Source of the DNA: Rhodovastum atsumiense
Lineage (GTDB): Bacteria > Pseudomonadota > Alphaproteobacteria > Acetobacterales > Acetobacteraceae
DNA length: 64,000 nt
Assembly: GCF_937425535.1 (NCBI RefSeq)
Contig: NZ_OW485601.1
Span: 6,059,501-6,123,500, forward strand
Reading direction: 5' to 3'
A program made the translations under genes and the position numbers. The notes below the pieces were generated by a model, which was given only the letters and a program-made list of their open reading frames with translations, was not told the DNA's origin and made no database searches. How positions within the stretch are numbered: the stretch's first letter is position 1; every line of letters begins with the position of its first letter. Positions 1 to 9,140 of this stretch are shown here, piece by piece.

Positions 1-425
1 ACCGTGCGCTGCGGCTCACGCGGCACCTCGGCGAGCAGAGCGGCAAGCAGCGGCCCCGACGCGTCCAGCTTGCGGAACGGGGCCAGCTCGTGGTCGAGCA
101 CGGCGTCGTAGGTGAAGGGCCAGGTCTCGGCCTCGGGCTCGAGGAAGAAGTCGAAGGGGTTGATGGTCGCCATGTCGGCGACCAGATCCACCGCGACCTC
201 GAAGCGCGTCACCTTGTCGGGGAAGACCACGCGGGCGAGGAAATTGCCCTGCGGGTCCTGCTGCCAGTTCAGGAAGTGCGGCTTCGGCTCGATTCGCAGG
301 TCATAGGACAGCACCGGGGTGCGCGCATGCGGCGCCGGGCGCAGCCGGATGGTCTGTGGCCCCAGGGAAACCGCGCGGTCATAGCGGTACGACGTGCGGT
401 GGGTCAGCGCAACGTGGATCGACAT
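1..425 (-). CDS. Transglutaminase-like protein, N-terminal part (runs off the left edge)
   Basis: The frame begins with ATG at 425 and stays open to the window edge, giving about 141 residues. The product starts [16 protein letters not shown] and continues with a beta-rich segment ([15 protein letters not shown], then [17 protein letters not shown]). This is typical of the bacterial transglutaminase-like N-terminal domain, and the [12 protein letters not shown] segment resembles the large DUF2126-containing members. The Cys-His-Asp catalytic core would lie further left and is not visible, so activity cannot be judged. The gene is read leftward, 32 bases downstream of the flavin oxidoreductase stop, and could be cotranscribed with it. 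Confidence 0.75.
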   Translation of the reverse strand, partial: MSIHVALTHRTSYRYDRAVSLGPQTIRLRPAPHARTPVLSYDLRIEPKPHFLNWQQDPQGNFLARVVFPDKVTRFEVAVDLVADMATINPFDFFLEPEAETWPFTYDAVLDHELAPFRKLDASGPLLAALLAEVPREPQRT

Positions 426-457
426 GGTCCTCGGATCTGCCTGAGGGAACGAAACAG

Positions 458-1579
458 TCAGCCCTTTATCCGGGCAAAGCGGCGCGGGTCTACCCTGGAT
501 AGGATGCGACCTGCTTCTCCCGGGTCGCGGTTGCACACAAGATCGGCAACCAGCCGCCCGGCAGCGGGCGAGGTCTGGATGCCATACCCCCCCTGCCCGA
601 CGCTCCAGAAGAAGCCTTCGGCCGTGCCGTCCCAGCCGACGGCGAAGCTGCGGTCGGGGGTGAAGGTGCGCAGCCCCGACCAGGCGCGCTCCACCCGGCG
701 CACCTCGATGGCGAGCGCCTGCTGCATGCGGTCGATGCCGATGGCGATGTCCAGCTCGTCCGGCTGCACGTCATGCGGGGGCATGTCGGTTTCGTCGCAA
801 GGGGTGACCATCAACCGGGTGCGCGCCTCCGGCCGGCAGTACCAGGTGTGGTCCACGTCGTTGAACAGCGGCCAGGTGGAGACATCCCAGGGGGCGGGGT
901 CGATGATGATGCCGGTGCGCCGCTTCGGCTGCAGCCCGAGCGGTGCCACCCCGGCCTGCGCCGCCACCTCGTCGCCCCAGGCGCCGGCAGCGTTCACCAC
1001 CACGGGAGCACGGAAAACCGCCCCGCCGGTGACCTCCACCTCCCACAGCCCGCCGCGGCGCTCGATCCGGCCGGAGCGGCTGCGCAGCGCCAGCACCCCG
1101 TCGCGCCGGCGCAGCAGCCGCAGGAACCCCTGGTGCAGGGCGGCCACGTCCATGTCGAAGGCATCGTCCTCGACCGCGGCGGCCACGGCATAGTCCGGGC
1201 GCAGCGCCGGGATGCGCGCGCGCAGCTCGGCGATCGGGGCCTCGCGCAGGCCGATCCCCTCCGCCATCAGTCGGTGCAGATGGTCAAGCTGGTCAGGCGG
1301 GGCGAGGAAGCAGAACGGCCGCGGCGACATCAGCGGCACGTCGGTGAAGCCCTGCGGCGGGGTTTCGAAAAACGGACGCGACAGGCCGGTCAACACGCGG
1401 ACATCGGCGGGGCCGTAGTTCAGGATCCACATGGCAGCGGAACGGCCGGTGGTGTGATACCCGGCCTGCTCCTCCGCCTCGATCAGGGCCACCTTGCGAT
1501 CAGCGGCGATCTGCGCGGCGGCAGTGGCGCCGGCGATGCCGGCCCCGATGACGATGACGTCGGTCGTATGCGTGTCCAT
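458..1579 (-). CDS. FAD-dependent amino acid oxidase/dehydrogenase (DAO family)
   Basis: The 373-residue product opens with the dinucleotide-binding fold [15 protein letters not shown] (about residues 8-22), followed by an acidic strand end (VALIEAE) and the [11 protein letters not shown] segment that contacts FAD in D-amino acid oxidase and glycine oxidase relatives. A second FAD segment near the C-terminus reads [19 protein letters not shown]. No signal peptide is present, so a cytoplasmic or membrane-associated oxidase is expected. The family oxidises the C-N bond of amino acids or sarcosine-like amines; the substrate cannot be read from the sequence. The divergent hydantoinase-like gene at 1856 could share an N-compound theme, but this is inference. 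Confidence 0.8.
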   Translation of the reverse strand: MDTHTTDVIVIGAGIAGATAAAQIAADRKVALIEAEEQAGYHTTGRSAAMWILNYGPADVRVLTGLSRPFFETPPQGFTDVPLMSPRPFCFLAPPDQLDHLHRLMAEGIGLREAPIAELRARIPALRPDYAVAAAVEDDAFDMDVAALHQGFLRLLRRRDGVLALRSRSGRIERRGGLWEVEVTGGAVFRAPVVVNAAGAWGDEVAAQAGVAPLGLQPKRRTGIIIDPAPWDVSTWPLFNDVDHTWYCRPEARTRLMVTPCDETDMPPHDVQPDELDIAIGIDRMQQALAIEVRRVERAWSGLRTFTPDRSFAVGWDGTAEGFFWSVGQGGYGIQTSPAAGRLVADLVCNRDPGEAGRILSRVDPRRFARIKG

Positions 1580-1855
1580 CGGTGAAAGATCGGATGTTGC
1601 AACGCAGCAAGCAAGTGTGACCCCATCTTATGCTGGAGGCCCGGCCATGTGCCGGCGCGAAGGCTCGCGGGGCGGCGATCCCGCGGCCGGGATATGCCGA
1701 CGGCAGGATATTCTTCTCATCGTATGCAGATGACGTCTTCGTGACGTTGCCTTGCCTTGTCTTCCCGCCTCCGGGCGCCGGCGGAAGGATGCGCGGGGTT
1801 GTGCATGGCCCCGCGCGCGCCCCAGGATGGATGCGGGTGAAACGGAGAGACGCGC

Positions 1856-3283
1856 ATGGTCGAGCTGATTTTGCGCAGCGATAGCGTGGTCACGCCGGAT
1901 GGCGTGGATGCCTGTGACATTGCCATCGCCGCCGGACGCATCCTGTGTGTCGCCCCATTCGGCAGCCTCGACGGCACGTCCTCCGCCCGCCTGATCGACC
2001 TGACCGGCCGCATCGTCATGCCCGGCGGCATCGACCCGCACGTCAATTGCGACTGGCCGATGCCGATGGCGGATGGCCCGCTGCGGCGCAGCCAGCCCGC
2101 GAGCGTGGTCAGCCGGGCAGCGGTGTACGGCGGCACCACCACGCTGATCGATTGCGTCCGCCTGACCGAAGGCAGCGCCGTCAGCGACGCCATCGGCCGC
2201 CGACAGGAACGCTGGGATGGCGCCTGCCACACCGACTACGCCTTTCACCTGCTGGTGGAAGGCAGCGCCTCGCCCCCCCTGCTCGAACAGCTCGGCGAGG
2301 CGCTGCGGGCCGGCCATGCCTCGGTGAAGGTCTTCACCACCGACATCACGCCTAGCCGGCGCGGGCGCAAGGTCGACCTCGGCAGCATCTGGGAGCTGTT
2401 CCAGGTGGTCGCCGCCAACAAGGGCCTGATGGTCGTGCATGCCGAGGACGACGACATCGTCATGCACATGTATGAAAAGCTGCTGCAGGAAGGCCGCGTC
2501 GGCTTCGAGAACATGGCCGAGGTGCATAACGGCCTCTCCGAGGACCTGGCGTTCCGGCGGCTGATCCGGCTGGCCGAATGCGTGCCGGGGACGGCGCTGT
2601 ACCTGGTGAACGTCAGCGCCGCCACCGGGGTCGCGGCGATCCGCGAGGCACGCTCCAAGGGCCTGGCGATCTATGGCGAGAGCCTGCCGCACTACCTGCT
2701 GTTCACCAGCGAGGATTACCGCAAGCGCAACGGCCAGTTGCTGCACACCTTTCCCTCGCTGAAGTCCGAGAAGGACCAGGCGGCGCTGTGGGCCGGCACG
2801 CTGGACGGCAGCATCACCTGCATCGCCACCGACGAGATCTGCTGCACCCTGGCCGAGAAGATGCAGGGCACGCGCATCGATGACCTCGCCGGCGGCCATG
2901 TCGGCGTCGAGCCCCGGCTGGCACTGATGTACACCGAGATGGTCGGGCGGCGCGGCTACACGCTGCGGCGCTTCGTCGACCTGGTTTCCACCAATGCCGC
3001 GCGGGTGATGGGGCTCTATCCCCGCAAGGGCGCGATCGCCGAAGGCGCGGACGCGGATATCTGCGTGCTCGACCCGACGCGCCGGCGCGCCATCCGCAGC
3101 GAGGACCTGCACGAGGCCGACCACACCGCCTGGCATGGCTGGGAAGCGCAGGCCTGGCCCTGCCTGACCATCCTGCGCGGCAAGGTGGTCATGCAGGAGG
3201 GCGAACTGACCGGCGACCTCACCGACGGCACCTGGATCCCGCGCCGCATCCCCGAGGACATCATCGCCGCGCCGCAGCTCTGA
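1856..3283 (+). CDS. Dihydropyrimidinase/hydantoinase-like amidohydrolase with altered metal site
   Basis: The 475-residue protein follows a GGAGA ribosome-binding site and matches the cyclic-amide hydrolase fold: PGGIDPHVN at 57-64, SVKVF at 156-160 (K158, the position of the carboxylated lysine), VVHAED at 193-198 (H195) and IATDE at 323-327 (D326). In D-hydantoinase and dihydropyrimidinase the first motif is HxH and the fourth metal ligand is His. Here these positions are N64 and N252 (LYLVNVSA). Family members hydrolyse dihydropyrimidines, hydantoins or dihydroorotate in the cytoplasm; the two His-to-Asn changes make ordinary di-zinc chemistry uncertain. The stop lies 7 bases from the convergent GH65 gene. 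Confidence 0.8.
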   Translation: MVELILRSDSVVTPDGVDACDIAIAAGRILCVAPFGSLDGTSSARLIDLTGRIVMPGGIDPHVNCDWPMPMADGPLRRSQPASVVSRAAVYGGTTTLIDCVRLTEGSAVSDAIGRRQERWDGACHTDYAFHLLVEGSASPPLLEQLGEALRAGHASVKVFTTDITPSRRGRKVDLGSIWELFQVVAANKGLMVVHAEDDDIVMHMYEKLLQEGRVGFENMAEVHNGLSEDLAFRRLIRLAECVPGTALYLVNVSAATGVAAIREARSKGLAIYGESLPHYLLFTSEDYRKRNGQLLHTFPSLKSEKDQAALWAGTLDGSITCIATDEICCTLAEKMQGTRIDDLAGGHVGVEPRLALMYTEMVGRRGYTLRRFVDLVSTNAARVMGLYPRKGAIAEGADADICVLDPTRRRAIRSEDLHEADHTAWHGWEAQAWPCLTILRGKVVMQEGELTGDLTDGTWIPRRIPEDIIAAPQL

Positions 3284-3290
3284 CGCCGGG

Positions 3291-5582
3291 TCAGCCCAAC
3301 GCGATCCGCACCGTCTCCCCCGGCGGGATCTCGTGGGCGACCCCGCGGACCAGGATCGGCACCTGCTCGCCTGCCTCCAGCGTCGCGGTCAGGGCGTCCG
3401 GCTCGATCCGCACCCGGATCCGCCGCCCGCGCCAGTGCACGCCGAAGCCCAGGCCCTGCCAGTCCCGCGGCAGGTGCGGATCGAAGGCCGGCGCCTCGCC
3501 GCGCAGCGACAGCCCGGCAAAGCCGAAGATCGCCGTCTGCCACAGCCCACCCAGCGCGGCGATGTGCACGCCGCCGGCGCTGCCCGCCGCCTTGTCCTCC
3601 AGGTCGATCGCCGCGGTCGCCCGGAAGTAGCGCAGCGCCATGTCCACATCGCCCATCCGTGCCGCCACCACCGCGTGCATGGACCGGCTGAGCGAGCTGT
3701 CATGGCCGCAGCGCGGCTCGTAGTAGCGGAAATTGGCGAGCTTGGTGCGCGCGTCGAAGGCGTCGGGCAGCAGGGCCAGCAACGCCACCACGTCGGCCTG
3801 CTTGATCACCTGCGAACGCTTCGTCCGCTCCCGCCCGAGCAGCACGTCCATCGCCGCGGTGCGGCCGGCATACTGGGCGAGATCGACTTCCTCCAACTGG
3901 AAGAAGCCGGCGAACTGCTCGATCAGGTCGACGCCGGGAAGCTGCCCGGTCACCAGCGTGTCCGCCGCCTCGCGCCAGGAGGCGAACTCCGCGTCATCGA
4001 GGCCGAGCCGGCCGGCCAGCTCCGCCCAGCGCGCCGGCCAGCGCTCGCGCAGCAGCGCCGCGAGGTCGAGCGCGGTGCGGATGTTCCACTGCGCCATGAT
4101 GTTCGTGTAGGCGTTGTCGTCGATGGTCTCGTGGAACTCGTCGGGGCCGATGACGCCGCGGATATGGCGCCGCCCGTCCGCCTCCTTCACCCCGCGGCTG
4201 GCCCAGAACCGGGCCGTTTCCAGCACGATTTCCGCGCCGGCTTCCAGCAGGAACCCGTCATCGCCGCTCGCCCGCCAGTACTGCATCACCGCGTAGGCAA
4301 CATCGGCGCTGATGTGCTGTTCCTCGCGGCCACAGAGGACGCGGATGATCTGGCCATCCGGGCCGATGATCTCCTCGGGCGTGGTTTCCTCGCCGGTATC
4401 GGCCGATTCCCATGCGTAGAGCGCGCCACGCCAGCCCATCCGGACCGCCTTCGCCCGCGCGCCGCCAAGCGTGTGATAGCGGTACATCAGCAGCGCCCGC
4501 GCCGCCTCGGGCCAGGTCACGATGTAGAACGGCACCAGATAGATCTCGGTGTCCCAGAAGACATGGCCGAGATAGGAATCCCCGGTCAGCGCCCGCGCGC
4601 CGATGGAGACGCGCTCGTCCGCGGGATTGGCCGAGCCATTCAGGTGGTAGATGGCGAAGCGCAGCGCGCGGAGCGCCGCGTCATCGCCCTCCACCATGAT
4701 GTCGCTGCACTCCCAGCGCGTCGCCCAGGCCGCCTCGTGCGCCGCCACCACGCCGCGCCAGCCGATCGCGCGGTTCCGCTCCAGCGCTTCCCGCGCCATC
4801 CGGCCGGCCCCGCCATCCGGGCTGTCGCCCCGCGACACGGCGGCCAACCGGTCCAGCGCCACCACCTGCCCGGCCACCGATTGCCAGTTCCACGACCAGC
4901 GCAGATGGTCGCGCAGCGACGGCATCACCTCCCGCCCGTCCAGATGCAGCGACGCGGCCCCGGTCATCGCCAGCGTCTTGCCCGACTGCCAGGTACGCCA
5001 GATACCCAGGTCCGGCTCCACCAGCACCGGATCGAGCCCGAGCCCCGCCCCTTCGAACGAAGCCTCTAGCCGCACGTCCAGGTTGTCCCGGTCGAGTTCG
5101 AGGCGCAGCAACTGCAGCCCGACGGCGCGGTCCGCCAGCGACACCAGGCGTAGGGTGCGCACCCACACGTCCACGCCCCGGCTGTTGCGCTGGTGCCATT
5201 CGGTCAGCATCACGCCACGATTCATGTCCAGCTTGCGCTCGTGCGCGAGCAGATGGCCCTCGCGCAGCAGCAGCGGCGCGCCGTTGACCAGGATGCGCAC
5301 GCGCAGCCAGTCGGCCGCCGGCACCAGCGCAGGCACCGGCGGGTCGGTGTCGGGCGTGTCGAACAGGCCGGCGACATAGGTGCGCGGCCAGGACGACCAG
5401 GTCAGCGTGTGCAGCCAGGACACCCAGGTCGGGCCGCGACTGACCGCCCGCGCGCCGCGCACCCCCAGGAAGCCGTTGGCGATGGTGAAACGCGATTCGA
5501 TGCCGCTCTCGCGCAAGGGGTTGTGGCCCTGCTCCTCCAGGATCCAGAGCGGGTCGGCAGTCGGTTCCAGCACGCGCTCCAT
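3291..5582 (-). CDS. Glycoside hydrolase family 65 disaccharide phosphorylase
   Basis: The 763-residue protein has GH65 architecture: an N-terminal beta-sandwich (GIESRFTIANGFLGVRG), a helical linker, an (alpha/alpha)6 catalytic barrel (GHVFWDTEIYLVPF) and a C-terminal beta-domain. The general acid Glu lies in GVIGPDEFHE and the phosphate-binding loop resembles VIKQADVV. GH65 enzymes phosphorolyse maltose, trehalose, kojibiose or nigerose to beta-glucose 1-phosphate plus glucose. Specificity cannot be assigned, but trehalose or trehalose 6-phosphate is plausible because otsA and otsB are next door. It is 12 bases downstream of the HAD gene and probably in the same transcript. Confidence 0.88.
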   Translation of the reverse strand: MERVLEPTADPLWILEEQGHNPLRESGIESRFTIANGFLGVRGARAVSRGPTWVSWLHTLTWSSWPRTYVAGLFDTPDTDPPVPALVPAADWLRVRILVNGAPLLLREGHLLAHERKLDMNRGVMLTEWHQRNSRGVDVWVRTLRLVSLADRAVGLQLLRLELDRDNLDVRLEASFEGAGLGLDPVLVEPDLGIWRTWQSGKTLAMTGAASLHLDGREVMPSLRDHLRWSWNWQSVAGQVVALDRLAAVSRGDSPDGGAGRMAREALERNRAIGWRGVVAAHEAAWATRWECSDIMVEGDDAALRALRFAIYHLNGSANPADERVSIGARALTGDSYLGHVFWDTEIYLVPFYIVTWPEAARALLMYRYHTLGGARAKAVRMGWRGALYAWESADTGEETTPEEIIGPDGQIIRVLCGREEQHISADVAYAVMQYWRASGDDGFLLEAGAEIVLETARFWASRGVKEADGRRHIRGVIGPDEFHETIDDNAYTNIMAQWNIRTALDLAALLRERWPARWAELAGRLGLDDAEFASWREAADTLVTGQLPGVDLIEQFAGFFQLEEVDLAQYAGRTAAMDVLLGRERTKRSQVIKQADVVALLALLPDAFDARTKLANFRYYEPRCGHDSSLSRSMHAVVAARMGDVDMALRYFRATAAIDLEDKAAGSAGGVHIAALGGLWQTAIFGFAGLSLRGEAPAFDPHLPRDWQGLGFGVHWRGRRIRVRIEPDALTATLEAGEQVPILVRGVAHEIPPGETVRIALG

Positions 5583-5594
5583 CGTCGCACTCCC

Positions 5595-6323
5595 TTACTT
5601 CGGCCGGCTGCGGAGGACACCCTCCGCCAGCGCATCCACCGCGACTTCGTCCAGGCTGGTCACCACCAGATCGGCCCCCGCCGCCTGCAGCAGCGCCGCA
5701 TCGTCGAGCCGGGCCACGCCGAGCCCCGCCATGCTACCCGCCCGCGCGGCGGCAATGCCGGCGGGCGCATCCTCGACCACGACGCACCGCTCCGGCGCGA
5801 TGCCGAGCGCCGCGGCCGCCATCAGGAAGATCTCCGGATCGGGCTTGCCGTGGCGGAGCTCCCGGTCGCACACATTGGCGTCGAAGGCATCCACCAGGGT
5901 CGGCCCCGGCTCGAAGGGGATCAGCCGCATCATCCGGGTCGCGTTCTTCGACGAGGACGCCACCGCGACGCGCACCCCCCGCGCCCGGATCGCGGCCAGG
6001 AAGCGCAGCGCATCGGGAAAGGCGTCGAAGCTGCGCGCCTCGATCAACTCCTCGATGCGGCGCTGCTTGCGCGCGGCATAGTCCTCGGCCGCGCGGGCGG
6101 CGTCGGGGACGCCAAGCCGCTCCAGCGCCGCCCGTGCCCCGTCGAGTCGCGGCTTGCCGGCGACATGGGCCTGGTAGAACTCCGTGGTGAAGGCGGCGGG
6201 ATCGGTCAGGCCCGTCAGCGCCTCGCGCCAGGCGCGCTCATGCGGCGAGGCCACCAGGACACCGTCGACGTCGAAGATGGCGGCAAGGAGCTGGGAACGG
6301 TGGGAAGCGGATTGGGCTGGCAT
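5595..6323 (-). CDS. HAD hydrolase, beta-phosphoglucomutase-like
   Basis: The 242-residue protein has the HAD motifs in order: motif I DVDGVL near residue 18 (nucleophile Asp and acid/base Asp), motif II VASSSKN, motif III Lys in HGKPDPEIF, and motif IV VVVEDAPAG. This arrangement, with a helical cap, is that of beta-phosphoglucomutase. That enzyme converts beta-glucose 1-phosphate from a GH65 phosphorylase into glucose 6-phosphate. The immediately following GH65 gene makes this the likely role, although some relatives are simple sugar phosphatases. A perfect hairpin (6405-6445) separates it from otsA upstream. Confidence 0.82.
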   Translation of the reverse strand: MPAQSASHRSQLLAAIFDVDGVLVASPHERAWREALTGLTDPAAFTTEFYQAHVAGKPRLDGARAALERLGVPDAARAAEDYAARKQRRIEELIEARSFDAFPDALRFLAAIRARGVRVAVASSSKNATRMMRLIPFEPGPTLVDAFDANVCDRELRHGKPDPEIFLMAAAALGIAPERCVVVEDAPAGIAAARAGSMAGLGVARLDDAALLQAAGADLVVTSLDEVAVDALAEGVLRSRPK

Positions 6324-6404
6324 GCGGCAATTCCACCTCTGCTTGCATGTCAGATCCGGGACCGCGTGACTCGGCGGCCGGCCCCGGATGAGGCCGGCAG
6401 ACTA

Positions 6405-6445
6405 GCCGGGAAGAAACGCCGCCGGCCAGCGCGTTTCTTCCCGGC
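6405..6445 (-). terminator. Perfect hairpin between otsA and the HAD gene
   Basis: A 15-base inverted repeat (GCCGGGAAGAAACGC at 6405-6419 and its exact complement at 6431-6445) encloses an 11-base loop. It lies 42 bases past the otsA stop and 81 bases before the HAD start. No T-run follows on either strand, so it may act as a leaky terminator, an attenuator or a 3'-end stabiliser that sets different levels for trehalose synthesis and breakdown. Confidence 0.6.
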
Positions 6446-6487
6446 CGGGGAATTCCCCTGAAAGAAGGCTTCCCGAGCCTCGCGCCC

Positions 6488-7831
6488 TCACGCCGCGCGC
6501 GCGGTGGTCCCTTCCAGCTCGGCCATGAAGCCACGCGCCCAGTCCGCCGAGGTGTGGCGGTTCACCGCCGTCCACATCTGCCGCCAGCGCGTCCGCCGTT
6601 CCTCCGGCGGCGCGGACAGCGCCGCGTGCAAGGCTTCCGCCGTCTCGTCGGGATCGTGCGGGTTGATCACCAGCGCCCCTTCCATCGCCTCGGCAGCGCC
6701 GGCGAAGCGCGAGAGCACCAGCATCCCGGGCGCTTCCGGGTTCTGCGCGGCCACGTATTCCTTGGCCACCAGGTTCATCCCGTCGCGCAGCGGCGTCACC
6801 AGCCCGACTGAGGCCATCCGGTAGAAGCCGGCCAGCACGTCCCGCCGCACCGCCTGGGTCAGGTAGCGCAACGGCGTCCAGTCGAACTCGGCGTGCTCAC
6901 CGTTGATCCGCCCGGTCAGTTCGTCCAGCTCGCGCCGGAGGCTGCGATACTGCGCCACGTCGCCGCGCGAGACCGGCGCCACCTGCAGGAAGGTCACCCG
7001 GTTGCGATGCTCGGGAAAGCGGCGCAGCAGCCGCGCGAAGCCACGGAACCGCTGCGGCAGCCCCTTGGAGTAGTCCAGGCGGTCGACCCCCAGGATCAGT
7101 GCGCGGCCGCCCAGCGACTGGATCAGGCGCCGCACCTCCGTGCCGCCCTCGGCCTGGCGGGCCGCCGCGGCGAAGCTCTCGGGGTCGATGCCGATGGGAA
7201 AGGACCGTGCCTTCGGCGGCAGCCCCTGCGCCTGCAGCACCTCGTTCATGTGCCGGGCGTCTTCCTCGGTCTGGGTCCCGAGCACGTCGTAGCAGGCGAG
7301 CTCGCGCGCCATCTCGTCGCCCTGCGGCAACGCCGCCCACACCGCGGCCGGCGGGAACGGCACGTGCAGGAAGAAGCCGATGCGGGCCTGCACCCCGGCC
7401 TCGCGCAACGCCGCCCCCATCGGGATCAGGTGATAATCGTGCACCCAGATCAAGTCGTTCGGCCGCAGCAGCGGCACCAACGCGGCGGCGAAAGCGTGGT
7501 TGACGCGCTGATAGGCGCCCAGGTCCTCGCGCCGGAACTCCGCCAGAGCCACCTGGTAGTGCAGCAACGGCCACAGCATGCCGTTGGAGAAACCGCGATA
7601 ATATCCCTCGTAATCGCCCTGCGCGAGATCGAGGGTGGCGTAGGTGATGCGGCCGCTGCGATGGATGCGCGGCTGCGTCGCCGCCTGCGCCCCGGCCGTG
7701 CCCGACCAGCCGAACCATAGGGTTTCATGGCTGGAGACCGCCTCGCGCAATGCCACTGCAAGCCCCCCCGCCGCCCCCGACCGCTCACGGGGCGGCGGCA
7801 CGCGATTGGAGACCAGGACCAGCCGGCTCAC
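6488..7831 (-). CDS. otsA: Trehalose-6-phosphate synthase
   Basis: The 447-residue protein shows the GT20 motifs in order: SRLVLVSNRVPPP at the start, WVHDYHLIPMG, FFLHVPFPP, GVDRLDYSKGLPQR and LRDGMNLVAKEYV near the C-terminal donor site. It transfers glucose from UDP-glucose (or another NDP-glucose) to glucose 6-phosphate in the cytoplasm, the first step of the OtsAB trehalose route used against osmotic and desiccation stress. Its start overlaps the otsB stop (ATGA), so the two are translationally coupled. The length is close to that of other bacterial OtsA proteins. Confidence 0.96.
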   Translation of the reverse strand: MSRLVLVSNRVPPPRERSGAAGGLAVALREAVSSHETLWFGWSGTAGAQAATQPRIHRSGRITYATLDLAQGDYEGYYRGFSNGMLWPLLHYQVALAEFRREDLGAYQRVNHAFAAALVPLLRPNDLIWVHDYHLIPMGAALREAGVQARIGFFLHVPFPPAAVWAALPQGDEMARELACYDVLGTQTEEDARHMNEVLQAQGLPPKARSFPIGIDPESFAAAARQAEGGTEVRRLIQSLGGRALILGVDRLDYSKGLPQRFRGFARLLRRFPEHRNRVTFLQVAPVSRGDVAQYRSLRRELDELTGRINGEHAEFDWTPLRYLTQAVRRDVLAGFYRMASVGLVTPLRDGMNLVAKEYVAAQNPEAPGMLVLSRFAGAAEAMEGALVINPHDPDETAEALHAALSAPPEERRTRWRQMWTAVNRHTSADWARGFMAELEGTTARAA

Positions 7832-8541
7832 GAGTGGGCCGCCAGTGCGGCCAGCCAGGCCCGCACGTCGGCCGCATCGCCGAACGCCTCCTGCACGCGC
7901 AGGCCAATGCCGCCCTGCTCGCGGGCGACACGCATGCCATCCTCGTCGGTCACGTCATCGCCGATATAGACCGGCACGCGGCCGGCGAAGGGGGCACGGG
8001 CCATCAGCGCGGCGACGGCGCGGCCCTTGTCGGCGGCACGCGGCTTCACCTCCCAGGCCATGTGCGCCGCCATCACCACGAAATCCGGGTTGGCGTCGCC
8101 GACGATCGACAGCAGCGCCTGGCGCAGCGCCGAGCCGGCCTGCGGCTCCAGGCGGAAATGTAGCACCAGGCCGTGCGCCTTGCGTTCCAGCAACACGCCC
8201 TGGTAGCCGGAGGCAACCCGTTCGGCCTGGGCGATCCAGGGCGCCGGCAGCGCCGGCAACGACTTGCGTTCCAGCGCCTCGCCGGGGGCGTGGCGGATCG
8301 CCGCCCCGTGCTCGCCCGCGATGGCATAGGGCGCATCCCCGAGCAGGTCGTAGACCTGCTCCACCGGCCGCCCGCTCACCACCGCCAGGGCATCATCCAG
8401 CCGTGCCCGCAACCGTACCAATGCAAGGGGCAATTCGACAGGCACCACGACATCCGCGGGCGTCGGCGCGATGTCGAGCAAAGTACCGTCCATATCCAGT
8501 AATAATGCTGCGCGTTCAGGCAGCCTGACAGAAACGTTCAT
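7828..8541 (-). CDS. otsB: Trehalose-6-phosphate phosphatase
   Basis: The 237-residue HAD-type phosphatase carries LLLDMDGTLLDI near residue 14 (nucleophile Asp plus acid/base Asp) and the late motif VYIGDDVTDEDGM, both characteristic of OtsB. It dephosphorylates the product of the adjacent otsA to trehalose. It is the first gene of the leftward trehalose block. A less GC-rich stretch just upstream (around 8542-8560) could hold the promoter, but no clear -35/-10 pair is visible. Confidence 0.95.
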   Translation of the reverse strand: MNVSVRLPERAALLLDMDGTLLDIAPTPADVVVPVELPLALVRLRARLDDALAVVSGRPVEQVYDLLGDAPYAIAGEHGAAIRHAPGEALERKSLPALPAPWIAQAERVASGYQGVLLERKAHGLVLHFRLEPQAGSALRQALLSIVGDANPDFVVMAAHMAWEVKPRAADKGRAVAALMARAPFAGRVPVYIGDDVTDEDGMRVAREQGGIGLRVQEAFGDAADVRAWLAALAAHS

Positions 8542-8615
8542 TTTTAATTATGCCTCCAGCATAGTCCGCGGTTCCGTCAAATCACGGAACCTTGCGGAAT
8601 TGGGACGGCATGGCG

Positions 8616-9140
8616 TCAGAGCCGACAACCAACCAGTCTGACGTCGTAGACAGGATGCTCGAAAATGGAAACCGATGGATCCGATAATATCATCCAGGCC
8701 CGGAATGGAGCTGGCCCCGGGCGTGAATCGGTAATTTCGAGAAAGGCTGCCGCATCCGGCGGCGCATCCGACGGTCGCACGACGCAACTGCGGACGAGGA
8801 TGGTCAACGATCCGTATTGCAGCGGCTCGTTGATCCGGCCGGCGAGCGGCGTCGCGCGGGCGCTGACCTTGTCCAGCATGATCAGCTCGACACCAGTCCG
8901 GGGCTGCCAGACATCGACCGGAGCGACCGGAGGCGGCGGGGCCTGCACCGGAGCCTGATAGGCCGGGGCTTGATAGGCAGGAGCCTGATAGCCAGGGGCC
9001 TGGGGCGCCGGGGACGGCGCCGGGCCGAATCGGGGCTGCGAGAACGGGAAGGCACCCGAGCCTGGCTGGGGGGCTTGCGCCCGGGCCGCGGGCGCAAGCA
9101 GCACCACCATCGCCAGCACCGCCAGGGGCATGGGCTTCAT
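8616..9140 (-). CDS. Exported DUF2155 protein
   Basis: The 174-residue protein has a cleavable-looking signal peptide (hydrophobic MKPMPLAVLAMVVLLAPAARA). A Pro/Gln/Ala/Tyr-rich spacer with repeated YQAP units (about residues 45-65) is followed by a C-terminal DUF2155 domain (ELIMLDKVSARATPL, then FRAWMILSDPSVSIFEHP). The function of DUF2155 is not established; it is an alphaproteobacterial family. The ATG overlaps the stop of the preceding 74-residue gene, making this the last gene of the NDUFA12-mlaD set. An envelope role fits the signal peptide and the MlaD neighbour. Confidence 0.85.
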   Translation of the reverse strand: MKPMPLAVLAMVVLLAPAARAQAPQPGSGAFPFSQPRFGPAPSPAPQAPGYQAPAYQAPAYQAPVQAPPPPVAPVDVWQPRTGVELIMLDKVSARATPLAGRINEPLQYGSLTILVRSCVVRPSDAPPDAAAFLEITDSRPGPAPFRAWMILSDPSVSIFEHPVYDVRLVGCRL

